Below are positions 7,508 through 13,813 of a stretch of 29,534 nt of DNA, piece by piece. Source of the stretch: Spirochaetia bacterium (GTDB lineage: Bacteria > Spirochaetota > Spirochaetia > Treponematales > Breznakiellaceae). The first letter of the stretch is position 1; every line of letters begins with the position of its first letter. The stretch spans positions 1 through 29,534 of the forward strand of contig BNUX01000032.1 in assembly GCA_025997675.1 (NCBI GenBank). Reading direction: 5' to 3'. Below the pieces are notes generated by a model, which had not been told where the DNA came from, ran no database searches, and saw only the letters and a list, made by a program, of their open reading frames with translations. The translations under genes were made by a program, and so were the position numbers.

Positions 7508-7864
7508 ATGTTTTTACCGGAAAACCTGAACATCCACTTAAACACTCGGAAGTTTTATCTAAACACTCCGGAGAATTACCCGGAAACTCGGGAGTTTTAC
7601 CCAAAAACTCAGGAATTTTATCCAGAAACTCGGGAGTTTTATCTAAAAACTCGGGAGTTTTATCCGGAAACTCGGGAGTTTTACCCAGAAACTCGGGAGT
7701 TTTATTCAAAAACTCGGGAATTTTATCCAGAAACTCGGGAGTTTTATCTAAAAACTCCGGAGTTTTTTCGAGAAATTCGGGAGTTTTATCCAGAAACTCG
7801 GGAGAATTGTCGAACTATTTGGGAGAATTATTTGGAAAATCGGGAGGTTTACCATGCAAGATAG
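7508..7864 (+). CDS. Possible repeat-encoded peptide (ETREFYP heptads)
   Basis: An open frame from ATG 7508 translates a 21-bp tandem array into about 15 heptapeptides of the type ETREFYP/KTREFYL. AAAAGGAGG (7486-7493) lies upstream, but 14 nt from the ATG, which is long; a TTG start at 7469 is also possible. The opposite strand is open over part of the array, so the frame may be a by-product of the 21-bp period (a multiple of three). It ends 11 nt inside the next gene, which suggests coupling if it is translated. No function is recognised. Confidence 0.35.
   Translation: MFLPENLNIHLNTRKFYLNTPENYPETREFYPKTQEFYPETREFYLKTREFYPETREFYPETREFYSKTREFYPETREFYLKTPEFFREIREFYPETRENCRTIWENYLENREVYHAR
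7541..7855 (+). repeat. Array of fifteen 21-bp tandem repeats with an internal palindrome
   Basis: Fifteen contiguous 21-bp units, consensus near GAAACTCGGGAGTTTTATCC plus A. Each good unit contains AAACTCGGGAGTTT, a palindrome with 6-bp arms and a 2-nt centre. Edge units are more diverged (GAATT or GAGGTT variants). The last unit supplies the GGGAGG ribosome site and the ATG (7854) of the next gene. Spacing is fixed and there are no unique spacers, so this is not CRISPR. Confidence 0.92.
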
Positions 7865-8552
7865 TGAATTTGCTTATCCAAAAGACGATCTGGGCTTCGA
7901 TTCATTGGGGAAACGCCTGCTTTCCTATATGGTTACCGATGGTTCCCGACTTTTGATTGACGCCGGTGCGATTGCTGCGGCGGCTGTGCCTATTAATGCC
8001 TATTCGGCGGCGCTTAATACGGTGCACAATGTGCCCAATCATTCCCTGGCGGACATTAGCGCCAAGGACGAGGCAAAGGCCGCATCCATATCTGCGGTGA
8101 ATGCCTTCATTACCCTCAATCTGCGTACCAATGCGCTCTGGACAAGGGTGGACTCGGTCAAAGTAGGGTTTGGAGACGGCGGCGGGAGTACGTCGCTCCG
8201 GCCGCCGCCCTCTACCCATCCCAATGGCAGCTATGCGTATATTGAACCCGGCAGGTTAAAGGCGAAGTTTCGCGATGAAGTTACCGGGCGGGTGGCAATT
8301 CCGGATGGGGCCGACCGGGTCGATGTCCTCATGGTGTTTGACAATGGGGACGGCACCTGTACCACCTGGACGGAGAACTATTCTACCGCCCATCCCGTTA
8401 TCATACTGCCGCCGGAGTGCTGTAACAAAAAAGGTATGGCGAAAGCCCGCTGGCAGAACAATAACCCGACAAAGGGCCCCTGGAGTGATTCGGTACCGGT
8501 GCTCTGCCTCTTGATGGATACCCTGGGTAACAGTCCAGTTTTTTTGCGGTAA
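7854..8552 (+). CDS. Unrecognised 232-aa protein
   Basis: Not recognised. The start is ATG 7854 with GGGAGG 6 nt upstream, formed by the last unit of the 21-bp array. The protein has no signal peptide and no long membrane segment. Residues about 35-50 are Ala/Ile-rich and 80-110 look helical. The C-terminal half appears beta-rich (KAKFRDEVTGRVAIPDGADRV, then VLMVFDNGDGTCTTWTENYS) and contains a CC pair. A linker SLRPPPSTHPN separates the halves. It could be a two-domain accessory protein, but no motif assigns a function. It is followed after 50 nt by an OmpA-family gene that has its own promoter. Confidence 0.75.
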   Translation: MQDSEFAYPKDDLGFDSLGKRLLSYMVTDGSRLLIDAGAIAAAAVPINAYSAALNTVHNVPNHSLADISAKDEAKAASISAVNAFITLNLRTNALWTRVDSVKVGFGDGGGSTSLRPPPSTHPNGSYAYIEPGRLKAKFRDEVTGRVAIPDGADRVDVLMVFDNGDGTCTTWTENYSTAHPVIILPPECCNKKGMAKARWQNNNPTKGPWSDSVPVLCLLMDTLGNSPVFLR

Positions 8553-8560
8553 CGGGGGTA

Positions 8561-8589
8561 TTGATGGCAATTGCCCCGTAGTATATACT
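8561..8589 (+). promoter_or_regulatory. Promoter of the OmpA-family gene
   Basis: -35 TTGATG (8561-8566), 17-nt spacer, -10 TATACT (8584-8589). Predicted transcription start is near 8596, only about 7 nt before the TTG start at 8603. Confidence 0.6.
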
Positions 8590-8602
8590 CCTTTCCAATG
8601 CG

Positions 8603-9583
8603 TTGCCATGCAAGTTCTATTTTACCCCCCCCATCAAACTGGTGTGTTGGCTATGCCTTGCCCTGGTTTTACCTGCGCTGGTCCCTGCCCAGCAGGAGGA
8701 GGGGCGCCTTTCTTTCGGCCTGGGCCTTGAGGGCAATGCTTTTTCCACAGACGCCTTAGCCTTCGGCCTTTCCCTGCTGGGGGAATATCACGTTAACCCC
8801 TTCTTTTCCGCCGGACTCTCCGCCGGTGTTTTTTACGACTTTGATTCATTGCTTACTATAGAACCCCTCGCCTTTGCCCGCCTCTACGGACGGTCATTAG
8901 GCAGCCTCAGTATGTTTATTGAAGGCAGCGCCGGTGCGGCCCTGCTTCTCTTTGACGGGGATTGGAACCCCGCCTTTTCAGGGGGACTAAAGGCGGGTAT
9001 CCGCTTCGCCTTGAAGGACTGGTATATCGAGCCCGCTGTCCGCGGCGGCTACCCGGTAATAGTCGGCGTTTCCCTGACAGCCGGCTATGCTCTGCGGCGG
9101 AAGCAGCCGGCGGGGGATAGTAAAAAGGTACGGGCAATCCCCCTTGAGAAAGGCGAAAGCACTGCGGCAATCAAAGCCGAAGAACCAAAAGAGGAGAAGG
9201 TAAGCCCGGCGGAAGTTCCGGTTGAGAAGCTCCGGGAAGATATCAAGCTGGACATCGTGATCCGGTTTCGGGCGAATACCATAGGGATAGACGAGGGGGA
9301 GCTGGAAAAGCTTGGGCAGATTGGCGAAAAGCTGCGGGAGTACCCCGGGCAGCGTATCCGCATAGCCGGCTACAGCGCACAGACCGGTTCTACTAACGCG
9401 CAATTGTTCAACTCGCTGGAGCGCGCCCAGGCGACGGCGGATTATCTTGTTAAGAATGGGTATGCGGAATCTGAGCGGATAGATGTTGCCGGTTTGGGGG
9501 CGGCAGACCCCATCGCTCCCAACAACAGCCCGGCAAACCGCGCACAGAACGACCGGGTAGAAGTGACTATTTTGAAGGATTGA
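8603..9583 (+). CDS. OmpA-family outer-membrane protein
   Basis: About 326 aa. A signal peptide (KLVCWLCLALVLPALVPAQ) leads into a beta-rich barrel-like domain (about 35-165), a charged linker (about 168-210) and a C-terminal OmpA domain that should bind peptidoglycan: IVIRFRANTIGIDEGELEKL, RIRIAGYSAQTGS, SLERAQATADYL and the final NSPANRAQNDRVEV. It anchors outer membrane to cell wall. The start is doubtful: the in-frame TTG 8603 has no Shine-Dalgarno, and an ATG at 8608 is out of frame by one base across an 8-C run (8624-8631), so slippage or a sequencing error at the run would switch starts. The lipoprotein gene follows after 21 nt. Confidence 0.88.
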   Translation: MPCKFYFTPPIKLVCWLCLALVLPALVPAQQEEGRLSFGLGLEGNAFSTDALAFGLSLLGEYHVNPFFSAGLSAGVFYDFDSLLTIEPLAFARLYGRSLGSLSMFIEGSAGAALLLFDGDWNPAFSGGLKAGIRFALKDWYIEPAVRGGYPVIVGVSLTAGYALRRKQPAGDSKKVRAIPLEKGESTAAIKAEEPKEEKVSPAEVPVEKLREDIKLDIVIRFRANTIGIDEGELEKLGQIGEKLREYPGQRIRIAGYSAQTGSTNAQLFNSLERAQATADYLVKNGYAESERIDVAGLGAADPIAPNNSPANRAQNDRVEVTILKD

Positions 9584-9604
9584 GTCGATAGATTGGAGGT
9601 ATAT

Positions 9605-10969
9605 ATGTACCGTGCAAAACGAAAGAACCTGAACCGCCTGGGTATCCTTATGCTCCTGGCGGCGGCCATAGCCCTGCCGGGCTGCGGGAACCCGCTTATC
9701 AAAGGCATTATTGATAAGGATGCAGAAAGCGGAACGGATAATAGCGGTGGCGGCGGAGACGAAGGGACGGGAGGGGGAGGAACAGGCGGTGGAACCGAAG
9801 GCGGCGGCGCCCCCGACATCACCTACACCGTCACGCCGGACGGCGCCGCGTATACCGCCACAACGACCAAAATCGACTTTGTGTTCAGCGAAGCCCTGAG
9901 CGAACTTGCGGCCGGCGACATCACCATAGGCGGAACGCCCGGCGCGGCAACACCGGGGAGCCTCAGCGGAAGCGGAACAAACTGGAGCCTGACCCTTACC
10001 GTTAGCAAAGCGGGAGCCGCCACGGTGGCCTTCAACAAGGCCGGTATCGAAAGCGGGGCGAAAAACATAACCCTGCATAAGACCCTCGACAATCCCTCGG
10101 CCACAAGCATTGCCGCCAAATTCGGTATTAACGTAACGGCGAACAGCGCGGCGAAAGTAACGGAAGTCTTTACCGCGCTCCACGCCTACCTTGCGACAAA
10201 CCCGGTGGAAACAGGGGCGAGTACAACAGCGCACAAGCTGGGAGCCATAGCCCTGGGCGACTACATCGACCTGGCTGGTTTGACGGTTGCGCAGTATTAC
10301 ACCAACCCCTCCGCTGGGAGCGCTGCGGACAACGGCGAAATCAACGCAACCAATGTTGAATTAACCGACCACGGCTGGCTCCTGCGGCTTATCGTGGTGG
10401 GCATCAACGCCTACAGCGGCAAAAACGGCAACGGAACCGACCCCCACCTGGTGTTCCAGTTCCAGAACGTGCCGGGAAAACACCGGATGAATCCCGCCCC
10501 CGATACCAATGTGGGCGGCTACGCGGCAAGCGAAATGCGGACCTACCTTACCGGCAATTTCCTTACGGGGCTTACCGCCGCGGGCGTGCCGGCGAGCGTC
10601 CTCTGGGCGCCGAAACGCATGGTGTGGAACGGATTCCTGCCGGGTGGCTCATCACCAAGTACGACGGCGGACACGATAGAGGACGCCCTCTTCCTGCCCA
10701 CGGAATGGGAGATGGTCGGCAGCAAGACCTATTCGCACGCGACCGAAATGAGTGCCAATCAGGGGCGGCTTGAGTACTACGAAGTAGGAAATCCTGGAAA
10801 TACGAGCCGCATAAAATACAACAGCGGCAATTTTGTCACAACGTATTGGGAGGCATCGCCCTTTTCTGCGTCTGCGGACGGTTTCGCTTATGTCAACGCC
10901 AATGGTAGTGCGCACGGCAACGCTGCGAGTAGTGTGGGTGGCTGCGCCCCCGCTTTCTGTGTCAAATAG
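9605..10969 (+). CDS. Lipoprotein with Ig-like domain and DUF6273-like, DGR-target-like C-terminus
   Basis: 454-aa surface lipoprotein. The start ATG 9605 has GGAGGT 5 nt upstream. The lipobox is ALPGC, followed by a Gly-rich linker, a beta-sandwich (Big_5/Ig-like, about 70-162: YTVTPDGAAYTATTTKIDFV), a helical spacer, and a C-terminal domain of the DUF6273/C-type-lectin-like kind (SEMRTYLTGNFL, FLPTEWEMVGSKTYS). The last 40 residues, from TYWEASP to GGCAPAFCVK, look like the variable region of diversity-generating-retroelement targets such as the treponemal TvpA: a conserved frame with a run of N, S, A, G, D, H, Y residues between. A 10-bp hairpin overlaps the stop. No reverse transcriptase lies in this window. 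Confidence 0.8.
   Translation: MYRAKRKNLNRLGILMLLAAAIALPGCGNPLIKGIIDKDAESGTDNSGGGGDEGTGGGGTGGGTEGGGAPDITYTVTPDGAAYTATTTKIDFVFSEALSELAAGDITIGGTPGAATPGSLSGSGTNWSLTLTVSKAGAATVAFNKAGIESGAKNITLHKTLDNPSATSIAAKFGINVTANSAAKVTEVFTALHAYLATNPVETGASTTAHKLGAIALGDYIDLAGLTVAQYYTNPSAGSAADNGEINATNVELTDHGWLLRLIVVGINAYSGKNGNGTDPHLVFQFQNVPGKHRMNPAPDTNVGGYAASEMRTYLTGNFLTGLTAAGVPASVLWAPKRMVWNGFLPGGSSPSTTADTIEDALFLPTEWEMVGSKTYSHATEMSANQGRLEYYEVGNPGNTSRIKYNSGNFVTTYWEASPFSASADGFAYVNANGSAHGNAASSVGGCAPAFCVK
10841..10958 (+). other. Candidate DGR variable region (VR)
   Basis: Codons from ACG TAT TGG to TGC GCC encode a conserved lectin-type frame interrupted by small or polar residues, almost all with T- or C-ending codons, as expected if template AAC/AAT codons were mutated at A. 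The shift to GCT, TCT, GGT and AGT contrasts with the C/G-ending codons of the rest of the gene. A GC-rich GGCTGCGCCCCCG at the 3' end could be the initiation of mutagenic homing. Confidence 0.4.
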
Positions 10970-10990
10970 CGCGTAAGCGGTATTTGACAC
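10959..10990 (+). terminator. Long hairpin across the lipoprotein stop codon (terminator or DGR-type cruciform)
   Basis: GTGTCAAATA (10959-10968) pairs perfectly with TATTTGACAC (10981-10990). Inside, CGC and GCG pair around a GTAA tetraloop. The TAG stop is part of the stem. No T-run follows, so a plain intrinsic terminator is doubtful; DGR targets have a comparable hairpin right after the variable region. A second, smaller GC-rich inverted repeat (CTCGCTCTCGCGAGGGAG) lies at about 11012-11031. The rest of 10991-11127 holds no recognisable gene. Confidence 0.6.
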
Positions 10991-11127
10991 GGACAATCTG
11001 CCAGTCCCAAGAGCTCGCTCTCGCGAGGGAGCCCTTGTGGGGCGGAACAGACGGAAGAAGGGGGGCTTTGGCGACTTTGCGTGGTTAGTGATTATACTCT
11101 TTTGTTGCTCGCAGGCGGTGTTTCCAT

Positions 11128-11156
11128 TTGACTTTACACTATTTTTGCAATATAGT
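11128..11156 (+). promoter_or_regulatory. Promoter of the PIN-toxin pair
   Basis: -35 TTGACT (11128-11133), 17-nt spacer, -10 TATAGT (11151-11156), then 6 nt to ATG 11163; a leaderless message is predicted. Confidence 0.7.
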
Positions 11157-11162
11157 AAGAGT

Positions 11163-11639
11163 ATGGACAAAAAGAGCGTATATATTGAAACCACAATACC
11201 GAGCTATGCAACCGCTAAAGCAAGCCGAGATATAATTAAAGCGGCACGGCAAACCATAACACAACTCTTTTGGGAAAATGCGCGGCAAAACTACGACTTA
11301 TATATCAGTCAATATGTGATTGACGAGTGTTCAAAAGGTGATGCTGACGCCGCGCAAAGACGGCTCAATTTTATTGAGGGACTTTCTCTTATAAATAAGT
11401 CTGAAAAAATTGAAGAATTAGCTCGTGTCTATCAGCGTCTTTTGGACATCCCCGACAAAGCAAAAGCGGATAGTTTTCATTTGGCGGTTTGCGTAGATGC
11501 TAACATAGATTATCTGCTTAGCTGGAATTTCAATCATTTGAGTTTTGCATCTTACGGAAAATTATTATTGTATAATCAGGAGTACGGATTACCGACACCG
11601 TTCTTAATAACGCCGGAAATGTTAAATACAAAGGAGTGA
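11163..11639 (+). CDS. PIN-domain ribonuclease toxin (VapC-like)
   Basis: 158-aa PIN-fold protein. The N-terminal VYIETTIPSYATAK matches the PIN start (acidic residue Glu9 in place of the usual Asp), VIDECSKGD supplies the second acidic position and KADSFHLAVCVDANIDYLLSWNFNHL the third acidic cluster and the typical PIN C-terminal motif. Members cut tRNA or mRNA and are held by a partner antitoxin. The frame is open upstream to 11037, but ATG 11163 is chosen because the -10 box ends 6 nt before it and the PIN domain begins there. It is followed by a 63-aa protein 2 nt after the stop. Base composition is more AT-rich than flanking genes, which suggests transfer. Confidence 0.82.
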   Translation: MDKKSVYIETTIPSYATAKASRDIIKAARQTITQLFWENARQNYDLYISQYVIDECSKGDADAAQRRLNFIEGLSLINKSEKIEELARVYQRLLDIPDKAKADSFHLAVCVDANIDYLLSWNFNHLSFASYGKLLLYNQEYGLPTPFLITPEMLNTKE

Positions 11640-11641
11640 TC

Positions 11642-11833
11642 ATGATTTTTTACGAAGATGAAATCGTTGATGAAGTATACCGCCATCGGGCAGAATTGCT
11701 TGAAGAGTACGGCGGAATCGAAGGCTTGCATAAACACATGGACGAGGAACTTCCGCGGCTTATTCAACAGGGTTGGAAAGTTGTATCTGCGGAAGAAGTC
11801 GCTGCCAAGAATAAACGGCAAGCGATTGTCTAA
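11642..11833 (+). CDS. Small partner of the PIN toxin (putative antitoxin)
   Basis: 63-aa acidic protein that begins MIFYEDEIVDEVYRHRAELL and continues EEYGGIEGLHKHMDEELPRL. The start is ATG 11642 with AAGGAG 5 nt upstream, inside the end of the toxin gene. The charged helix-rich sequence right behind a PIN gene fits the small proteins often found paired with this PIN subgroup, so an antitoxin role is inferred from position; no DNA-binding motif is seen. After it, 11834-11966 holds no gene. Confidence 0.65.
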   Translation: MIFYEDEIVDEVYRHRAELLEEYGGIEGLHKHMDEELPRLIQQGWKVVSAEEVAAKNKRQAIV

Positions 11834-11966
11834 CCCCTTCTGAAATTACGCCCCTCGTTTGCGGTAGGGATTTAGGAGAAGGATATGAAAAGGTGATTTG
11901 ATGATAGTTAGAACAGATCGGCGTGGGTTCCGGTACGGTGAAAGGTAACGGTTCCGGCCGCCGGAT

Positions 11967-12384
11967 TTACCTAACCCAATCTTCAATAGTTAAATCGGGT
12001 ATATGATTAAAATGTATTGTGTTATGGGTTACGTCGGACCTTCGGTCCGCGCGTAAAACCGTGCTGCAAACAGTATGCCGCCTGTAATAAATCGGAGCCT
12101 TCCATGGTGTGGTTAGCGGATCTGCACTCCGCAAATAAATGAGCCGCCCGAATCCAATCGGCGCGTTCCATGTCATGCTGTCCAAGCTGCCGGTTCATTG
12201 CTTCAAATAATTGCAGCTTCTTTGTTGCATTGATGGCAATTAAACCCCGGAGAACTTCATAATAGCTTATTGGCGGAATGATAACGATATTCCCCGCAGC
12301 CAAGGTAGTATCAATCCTTTGCTGCATATCGTGAAAGCCTTTCAATCGAAAAGAGATGGTATCAGTGTCCAGGGCATAGGTCAT
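11967..12384 (-). pseudogene. vapC: VapC-type PIN toxin, frameshifted by a palindromic insertion
   Basis: The first 112 codons encode a normal VapC: TYALDTDTISFRLK (Asp6), ISYYEVLRGL (Glu) and GSDLLQAAYCLQHGF. The expected ending VTHNTIHFNHIPDLTIEDWV is present but in another frame (stop at 11967). Between them sits CGCGGACCGAAGGTCCGACG (about 12034-12053), whose core CGGACC-GAA-GGTCCG is a hairpin. Removing about 19 nt restores GFTVTHNT, a typical PIN C-terminus. As read, translation stops after FTRGPKVRRNP. The ATG at 12384 overlaps the vapB stop (ATGA). Confidence 0.78.
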
Positions 12385-12635
12385 GAAAAGTCCACATTCC
12401 GGAAGCTCATGCCCTCGGCAAGCGCCTTGTCAAATTCTTCGGTGAGCTCTTCGCCTTCCACCGCTTGAATAGCGTCAAACCCTTCCGCAAAGATCTTTCT
12501 AAGCCTTTGGGCTTCTGAGAGAGGGGACTTGGGAAAGTCCAAAATAGTGACAATAACCGGCTGCCCATCGGGAATTGAAACATCGCTATCGCTAATGAAG
12601 GTTTTATCCTTGAAATACCCTTTAACTGCTTCCAT
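12381..12635 (-). CDS. vapB: VapB-like antitoxin
   Basis: 84-aa antitoxin upstream of the broken vapC. The N-terminal half MEAVKGYFKDKTFISDSDVS then DGQPVIVTILD is the AbrB/VapB-like beta domain that binds DNA and dimerises; the C-terminal half is an acidic helix (RKIFAEGFDAIQAVEGEEL) that would bind the toxin. Stop and vapC start overlap as ATGA. AGAGGTGAAG lies about 12 nt upstream of ATG 12635, and a promoter is at 12692-12663. With its toxin disrupted, it may be an orphan. Confidence 0.75.
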   Translation of the reverse strand: MEAVKGYFKDKTFISDSDVSIPDGQPVIVTILDFPKSPLSEAQRLRKIFAEGFDAIQAVEGEELTEEFDKALAEGMSFRNVDFS

Positions 12636-12662
12636 ATTGTTTCCACTTCACCTCTCAATTAG

Positions 12663-12692
12663 ATAATACGGTATCATGGGGGGATAAATCAA
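12663..12692 (-). promoter_or_regulatory. vapB promoter
   Basis: Minus strand: -35 TTGATT (12692-12687), 18-nt spacer, -10 TATTAT (12668-12663). Predicted leader of about 20 nt with an AGAGG-type ribosome site. Confidence 0.55.
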
Positions 12693-12696
12693 GGGG

Positions 12697-12761
12697 ACCG
12701 GAGGACACAAAGGCTTTAGGGTATATACCCCATTTATTGCTTTGCTTCAAGCTCGGCGATA
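12697..12761 (+). repeat. Direct repeat carrying a recombined gene tail, copy 1
   Basis: About 63 bp (ACCGGAGGACACAAAGGCTT through CAAGCTCGGCGAT) nearly identical to 13751-13813. On the minus strand it encodes the last codons IAELEAKQ plus stop and the sequence after them. The first 22 bp recur alone at 13154-13175. Confidence 0.8.
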
Positions 12762-12805
12762 ATCGCACAAGCGTCCAGGATATAAGACGTACCGTCTTCG
12801 GTCAT
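12734..12805 (-). pseudogene. Truncated VapC-like toxin fused to a foreign tail (copy 1)
   Basis: 23 codons from ATG 12805, which overlaps the upstream antitoxin stop as ATGA. MTEDGTSYILDACAI is a PIN-domain start (Asp at the first catalytic position), but the frame then joins IAELEAKQ and stops. IAELEAKQ is a coiled-coil ending typical of other proteins and is encoded by the direct repeat also found at 13751-13813. The toxin has been cut after its first strand by recombination into this repeat; it cannot be active. Confidence 0.7.
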
Positions 12806-13086
12806 AGGCGTTCTCTGCGTTCGCGTTCTTCATTTTCCAATTCAAGCCGCCCATCTTCGTGGCGCCGTTCCATAAAGGCATCCAGGGTGTCCCCTGAATC
12901 TTTACAAAGCCCATACAATGAACGCCAATCCTCCTGGCTGGTTTTAGGCGGCCCCTGGGGAAAATCAAGGATTACCTCCGTCCTGCCGCAGGACACCGTT
13001 TCCGGTACCACAAGGTCAAGCGAACCATTAGGTTCGTCATGAACTTTCCGGCTCGCCGGAATATCTATGGTTTGTCGCAGGGTCAT
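12802..13086 (-). CDS. VapB-type antitoxin-like protein, orphaned
   Basis: 94 aa. The start ATG 13086 has GGAGG upstream. MTLRQTIDIPASRKVH followed by a LVVPETVSCGRTEVILDF beta region and a C-terminal acidic helix with ending GRLELENEERERRERL. It is paralogous to the protein at 13882-14172 (MTIEQTIDILDV). The family normally sits upstream of a PIN toxin with ATGA overlap, exactly as seen here, but the toxin is reduced to 23 codons. Promoter at 13131-13103. Confidence 0.65.
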   Translation of the reverse strand: MTLRQTIDIPASRKVHDEPNGSLDLVVPETVSCGRTEVILDFPQGPPKTSQEDWRSLYGLCKDSGDTLDAFMERRHEDGRLELENEERERRERL

Positions 13087-13102
13087 AGGAGCCTCCGAGA
13101 AA

Positions 13103-13131
13103 AGTATAGGGGGGATAGCGGAATGATACAA
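13103..13131 (-). promoter_or_regulatory. Promoter of orphan antitoxin 1
   Basis: Minus strand: -35 TTGTAT (13131-13126), 17-nt spacer, -10 TATACT (13108-13103). The same promoter, with a similar spacer, stands before the paralogue at 14233-14205. Confidence 0.65.
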
Positions 13132-13153
13132 GGCGGGGGGGACCAAGCCACCC

Positions 13154-13175
13154 ACCGGAGGACACAAAGGCTTTA
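13154..13175 (+). repeat. Partial third copy of the TA-region direct repeat
   Basis: ACCGGAGGACACAAAGGCTT plus TA, as at 12697 and 13751 (one base differs in the last), preceded by CACCC as at 13746. Confidence 0.65.
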
Positions 13176-13221
13176 AAGCGAATCCCCTTCTTTCCTTTAG
13201 GGGTTTACGTGCGTGCGTGCC

Positions 13222-13250
13222 TTGAATATGTTCTTGAAAACTGCTATAAT
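13222..13250 (+). promoter_or_regulatory. Promoter of the 13259 toxin-like pair
   Basis: -35 TTGAAT (13222-13227), 17-nt spacer, -10 TATAAT (13245-13250), then 8 nt to ATG 13259 and no Shine-Dalgarno; leaderless message predicted. Confidence 0.7.
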
Positions 13251-13258
13251 TACTTACT

Positions 13259-13510
13259 ATGAAGATAGTCGTTTTGGACAGTGCATATAAACATGGCATT
13301 TCAGACTATTCCATAAATACGTGTATTTTGAACAAGACTGCCGATGAATTACTGGAAGATGAACCAGAAAAGCGCTTAATAGCAGGGTTTGACCAAAATG
13401 GCAACGCCCTGGAAATAATTGGGATAATGAAAGGTGATACGTTCACCGTCATTCATGCCATGAAGCTGCGTAGTCAGTTTTTCTATTTGCTTGGAGGAAA
13501 CAATGGCTGA
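13259..13510 (+). CDS. Small toxin-like protein (DUF4258/BrnT-like fold suspected)
   Basis: 83 aa. The sequence AYKHGISDYSINTCILN, then KRLIAGFDQNGNALEIIGIM and FTVIHAMKLRSQF, matches the pattern of small RelE/BrnT-like toxins that begin with a S-A-x-K-H-G-I helix and end with VIHAMK. A role as an RNase toxin is inferred. The ATG lies 8 nt after a TATAAT box. It overlaps the next gene by 8 nt, giving a toxin-first pair. Confidence 0.68.
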   Translation: MKIVVLDSAYKHGISDYSINTCILNKTADELLEDEPEKRLIAGFDQNGNALEIIGIMKGDTFTVIHAMKLRSQFFYLLGGNNG

Positions 13511-13706
13511 AGAATACGATGTGGAAAAGATTGTAGCTGATGTAGAAAAGGCGGTTCTTGCCGGGAAGTATCGCCATGCCACAGAAAAGGAATCGCTTGA
13601 ACTTCGCCTTGCTGCTTTGGAAAATATAGTCAAGTATTGTAAAGAACTGGTTGAAAAAGCCTATACTGATACATCAGGCGTGGCGGTAAAACATAGCGTG
13701 GCATAA
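13503..13706 (+). CDS. Putative antitoxin of the 13259 pair
   Basis: 67-aa acidic, helical protein (MAEEYDVEKIVADVEKAVLA, later LRLAALENIVKYCKELVEKA). The start ATG 13503 has GGAGGA 4-5 nt upstream and lies inside the end of the toxin-like gene. Position and size argue for the antitoxin; there is no recognisable DNA-binding motif, so the call rests on context. The gap 13707-13750 is empty. Confidence 0.6.
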   Translation: MAEEYDVEKIVADVEKAVLAGKYRHATEKESLELRLAALENIVKYCKELVEKAYTDTSGVAVKHSVA

Positions 13707-13750
13707 TGGATTTTTTAGGCAGGGGGGAAATGTCCCCGGGGCTGTCACCC

Positions 13751-13813
13751 ACCGGAGGACACTAAGGCTTTAGGGTATACCCCATTTATTGCTTTGCTTC
13801 AAGCTCGGCGATA
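13751..13813 (+). repeat. Direct repeat carrying a recombined gene tail, copy 2
   Basis: About 63 bp nearly identical to 12697-12761 (GGTATA versus GGTATATA, one substitution). It encodes IAELEAKQ and stop on the minus strand. Confidence 0.8.

Noticed and set aside
7541..7855. CRISPR array
   Set aside because: Units are contiguous 21-bp tandem copies without unique spacers, and no cas genes are near.
8987..10234. 415-aa minus-strand frame
   Set aside because: It runs across two well-supported plus-strand genes (OmpA-family and lipoprotein) and has no domain or ribosome site.
10991..11162. DGR template repeat or accessory gene next to the lipoprotein
   Set aside because: No sequence resembling 10841-10958 and no open frame of accessory type; the frame from 11037 is only an upstream extension of the PIN gene.
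11037..11162. N-terminal extension of the PIN toxin (hydrophobic stretch)
   Set aside because: The promoter -10 lies inside it, at 11151-11156, and the PIN fold begins at 11163.
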